Origin: Sinorhizobium fredii NGR234
Lineage (GTDB): Bacteria; Pseudomonadota; Alphaproteobacteria; Rhizobiales; Rhizobiaceae
Assembly: GCF_000018545.1 (NCBI RefSeq)
Contig: NC_012587.1
Span: 1,488,001-1,552,000, forward strand
DNA length: 64,000 nt
Reading direction: 5' to 3'
Positions 61,615-64,000 of the stretch are shown here, one piece after another; position 1 is the stretch's first letter; each line of letters starts with the position of its first letter. The translations under genes and the position numbers were made by a program. The notes beneath the pieces were generated by a model, which was given only the letters and a program-made list of their open reading frames with translations, did not search any database and was not told where the DNA came from.

Positions 61615-62385
61615 TCACTCACCCAGGATTTTCCGAAGCGTCGCTGCATCCTCGAGGAAGGCGGCCGGCTCGTCGTTGGCGACGAACTCCAGCATCGCAA
61701 GTCTCCGCCCTTTCCAGCGCGACTGCGGAAGGCTGGCGAGGATGGTTCGCCAGTAGTCCGCCGCCGACGCCAGGGGAAAACGGTTGCGGTCCCGATCCCA
61801 GGCGAAGACGTGGAGATGGGAGACATGCTGGCCGATCCGTGCGACCTCGGCGATCGCTTCGCCGAGCGGCAGCCCGGGGCGCGGCTGCCAATAGAGATAG
61901 GCATTGTCGTGGGCGATCGACTCGATCAGCTCGCATGCGGACTCGGTCGTGTCCGTCAGCGATTGCGGGTGATATTCCAGCGAAACGCTGATGCCATGCC
62001 GCCCCGCTTCGGCAGCCATGTCGCGGATCGAATCGGCCGTCGCGCGTCTTTCGCCGGCGCTATAGTCTTTGGAATCGCGCCGGCGGGTGCCGGCCCAGAT
62101 GCGGATATTCGAAGCGCCGAGCGCGATCGCACTCTCGACTGCATGCCTGAATTCGGACGGATCATCTGTCGGCGGCGCCACATAGGAGCCGTAGGATATC
62201 GCCAGTCCAGCCCTTTCGCAGAGGCGTCCGACAATCCGGGCAACGGATGTGTCCCCGGGAGGAACATGTGCGTCGCCCGCCCATTCGATTGCTGCAAGGC
62301 GCGCTTCTCGGGCGAGATCGACAATACTTTCCGGGGGCAAGCCGCGGAAGGTGACGGTGCAGAGCCCCGGTTCGAAATCGCTCAT
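61615..62385 (-). CDS. Sugar phosphate isomerase/epimerase family (TIM barrel)
   Basis: Xylose-isomerase-like TIM barrel, 256 aa. The family pattern includes AAIEWAGDAHVPPGDTSVAR (residues about 31-50), IRIWAGTRRRDSKD (about 95-108), the metal-site region ISVSLEYHPQSLTDTTESA (Glu about residue 138), YLYWQPRPG (about 167) and HVSHLHVFAWD (about 188-198). Such enzymes isomerise or epimerise sugars or sugar acids with a divalent metal. It is the last gene of the right-edge operon, overlapping the dehydrogenase by 4 bp. Confidence 0.85.
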   Translation of the reverse strand: MSDFEPGLCTVTFRGLPPESIVDLAREARLAAIEWAGDAHVPPGDTSVARIVGRLCERAGLAISYGSYVAPPTDDPSEFRHAVESAIALGASNIRIWAGTRRRDSKDYSAGERRATADSIRDMAAEAGRHGISVSLEYHPQSLTDTTESACELIESIAHDNAYLYWQPRPGLPLGEAIAEVARIGQHVSHLHVFAWDRDRNRFPLASAADYWRTILASLPQSRWKGRRLAMLEFVANDEPAAFLEDAATLRKILGE

Positions 62386-63392
62386 GCCATGCGCTCCAGC
62401 TCGTGCTTGCGGATTTCGAACAGCAGCGGCCGCCCCGCGAGAAAACGTTCGATTTCGTCGACGGCCATTTCGCCGAGGCGCGTCCTTTCGAGGCCGACTG
62501 CGCCGGCAATGTGCGGCGTCAGGAAGACGTTCGGCAAACCATAAAGAGGCGACGTTTCTTCCGGCACCTCGGGATGTGTCACGTCGATGATGGCATCGAT
62601 CGCGCCTGTCCCGAGCTTGTCGATGAGGGCGGCCTCGTCGACGAGCGCGCCGCGCGCCGTGTTGATCAGGGTTGCACCCTCCTTCATCAGCGACAGGCGC
62701 CGTGCGTCGATCATGTGCCTGGTCTCGGGCAGAGAAGGCGCATGCAGCGAAACGATGTCCGAGTTGGCCATCAGCGCATCGAGATCGGCTTTTTCCGCGC
62801 CGAGGCCGGAAGCGCTTTCTCGGCCGACCAGCGGATCGTAGAGCAGCACCCGATAGTCGAATGGCCGAAGCAGTTCGATCACCCGCCTCCCGATCCGCGA
62901 GGCGCCGATGATACCGACTGTGCGGCGATAGTTTCCAATCGCCTGTCCCTGCAGCAGTTGGGTCCGCTGGCGTCCTCTGTCGGCTGCGTAAAGCGCGCGG
63001 AATCGAAAGACGTTCTTGCCCGCAAAAATGATCGCCGCGAGCGTGAACTCCGCAACAGGCACGGCATTTGCCTCGGCCGCATGGCTTACGGTTATTCCTG
63101 CATCGAACACAGTGGTATCGATCAGGCCCTTGACCGTTCCGGCGGCATGGACAACGAGGCGAAGGCGCGGTGCCGCCGCAAGAGCGGCTGCGTCGAATCG
63201 CGGCGCGCCCCAGCCGGTAACCAGGATTTCCGCTTCGGCCAGCAAGCGATTCGCTCGGCTGTCGGCGAACCCGGTCATTGGTCGCGGATCGAGAATGCGA
63301 GAGAGGCTATCGATCCGCGCGAGAAGGTCCGGCGTCAGGACGTGCTGCGTCCTTTCGGGCTGCATTGCAAAGGCGATCGCCGGGCGGCTCAT
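62382..63392 (-). CDS. D-2-hydroxyacid dehydrogenase
   Basis: NAD(P)-dependent dehydrogenase of the D-isomer-specific 2-hydroxyacid family, 336 aa. NAD motif VGIIGASRIGRRVIELL (residues about 154-170; the second Gly of the classical GxGxxG is replaced by Ala), catalytic Arg in INTARGALVDEAAL (about 242-255), Glu in VTHPEVPEETSPLYG (about 270-284) and His in LTPHIAGAVG (about 291-300), so the triad is complete. Substrate unknown; context suggests a sugar acid. Overlaps both neighbours by 4 bp. Confidence 0.88.
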   Translation of the reverse strand: MSRPAIAFAMQPERTQHVLTPDLLARIDSLSRILDPRPMTGFADSRANRLLAEAEILVTGWGAPRFDAAALAAAPRLRLVVHAAGTVKGLIDTTVFDAGITVSHAAEANAVPVAEFTLAAIIFAGKNVFRFRALYAADRGRQRTQLLQGQAIGNYRRTVGIIGASRIGRRVIELLRPFDYRVLLYDPLVGRESASGLGAEKADLDALMANSDIVSLHAPSLPETRHMIDARRLSLMKEGATLINTARGALVDEAALIDKLGTGAIDAIIDVTHPEVPEETSPLYGLPNVFLTPHIAGAVGLERTRLGEMAVDEIERFLAGRPLLFEIRKHELERMA

Positions 63393-64000
63393 GGCATTCG
63401 TCCCGGCGCATTCATGGCGCTGACGGTCACGCCTTGCTCCGCGACGGCACGCAACTCGGCGAGATCAGGCGCAGCCGGCGGATGTTCCCAGTCGCTCGAA
63501 ACGGCAGAGGTATCGCGAAGCGCCAGTACGGCACAGCGAAGAACGGTCTCACCCGCCGGTATCGTTGCCCGCAGTTGCGCCACCAGGGTCTTTGCAGCAA
63601 TGAGGTTGGTATTTGGCGGCGCCTTCTGCGCCAGACCTTGGCGTGCGACCGTCGAGCCGAGATCGCGGATTCCGCTGAAATCCTCTTCACCGATGGCATA
63701 GGCAGCGCCGGTCAACGCGTAAAGCGCGTCGAGTTCGAAGTCCCGTCTGGCAATGGCAAAACCGCCCTCGGCCGTTTCAAGCGGCCTTGGAGTGACGATC
63801 CGGTGCACCCGCACATGCCAGGGGGCGGCCGGCAGCAGCCAGCTTTCAACAACAACATCCGGCCAAGGCGACCACTTGGAATAAAGCACAGTGCCGGCAA
63901 TCCGGACATCTTGGTTGGTCTCGCGCACCCGGTAGTGAATACCGTCATCACTGAAGGCCAGCATGGAATCGAACGCCGCGCCGGCAAAGCCCCGTTCGTC
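63389..64000 (-). CDS. DUF2264 domain protein (5' end cut)
   Basis: C-terminal 203 residues of a protein of the DUF2264 family, which has an alpha/alpha-toroid fold like some glycosidases or polysaccharide lyases. The visible part includes HYRVRETNQDVRIAGTVLYS, KWSPWPDVVVESWLLPAAPW (about residues 43-62 of the visible portion) and HVRVHRIVTPRPLETAEGG, all typical. The gene runs off the right edge; the stop overlaps the dehydrogenase start by 4 bp. It is the upstream member of a three-gene set that looks like a carbohydrate-degradation unit. Confidence 0.8.
   Translation of the reverse strand, partial: DERGFAGAAFDSMLAFSDDGIHYRVRETNQDVRIAGTVLYSKWSPWPDVVVESWLLPAAPWHVRVHRIVTPRPLETAEGGFAIARRDFELDALYALTGAAYAIGEEDFSGIRDLGSTVARQGLAQKAPPNTNLIAAKTLVAQLRATIPAGETVLRCAVLALRDTSAVSSDWEHPPAAPDLAELRAVAEQGVTVSAMNAPGRMP

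Overview
The window is chromosomal DNA of a GC-rich alphaproteobacterium of the Rhizobiales, most probably Sinorhizobium/Ensifer. This rests on a phosphatidylcholine synthase of the S. meliloti length (241 aa), the glnB-glnA order behind a sigma-54 promoter, a LexA box of the alphaproteobacterial GTTC-N7-GTTC form, dense GTG/TTG starts, and short palindromic intergenic repeats that resemble the mosaic elements known from Sinorhizobium. The species call is inference; no database search was possible.

Layout. 1-2.9 kb: end of a UbiH-type monooxygenase, phosphatidylcholine synthase and a quinone oxidoreductase. 2.9-8.7 kb: a complete BMP-type (purine nucleoside-like) ABC importer followed by an FCD/GntR regulator. 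8.8-10.1 kb: a CorC/HlyC membrane protein. 10.2-15.7 kb (minus): ppiD-trpD-trpC-moaC-moeA with overlapping ends. 16-22.4 kb: Na/Pi cotransporter, glmU, glmS with a coupled acetyltransferase, and a DUF502 membrane protein. 22.4-28.5 kb: recG divergent from sdhE-mfd. 28.5-34.7 kb: DsbA/FrnE-like protein, an extracellular solute-binding protein, IalB, HspQ, and glnB-glnA. 35-38.7 kb: nnr, gpt, a CinA-type domain protein and wrbA.

38.7-43.4 kb is the accessory part: a 1.66-kb insertion sequence (with 6-bp target duplication) has landed between wrbA and its terminator. It is followed by small uncharacterised genes, tRNA-Leu(UAA), and an AT-richer, translationally coupled two-gene cassette of unknown function (a 148-aa protein and a DUF1828/DUF1829 protein). 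This cassette is the best candidate for an undescribed system here, although nothing in the sequence reveals its activity.

43.4-57 kb returns to core-like genes: threonine ammonia-lyase, a HlyU-like protein, a periplasmic 2',3'-cyclic-nucleotide phosphodiesterase, a membrane diguanylate cyclase, an Lrp regulator divergent from alanine dehydrogenase, a probable sulfur/serine-linked operon (cysteine synthase, AlaX editing protein, sulfurtransferase, acetyltransferase, DUF1203), an SDR and the MdtJI spermidine exporter pair. 57-61.6 kb carries three minus-strand tRNAs (Asn, Cys, Ala), a secreted glycine-rich peptide, a sterol-desaturase-like protein, lexA and a 55-aa lipoprotein. The right edge is a minus-strand operon for uncharacterised carbohydrate metabolism (DUF2264, 2-hydroxyacid dehydrogenase, TIM-barrel isomerase), cut by the window end. 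No CRISPR array, prophage or rRNA operon was seen.
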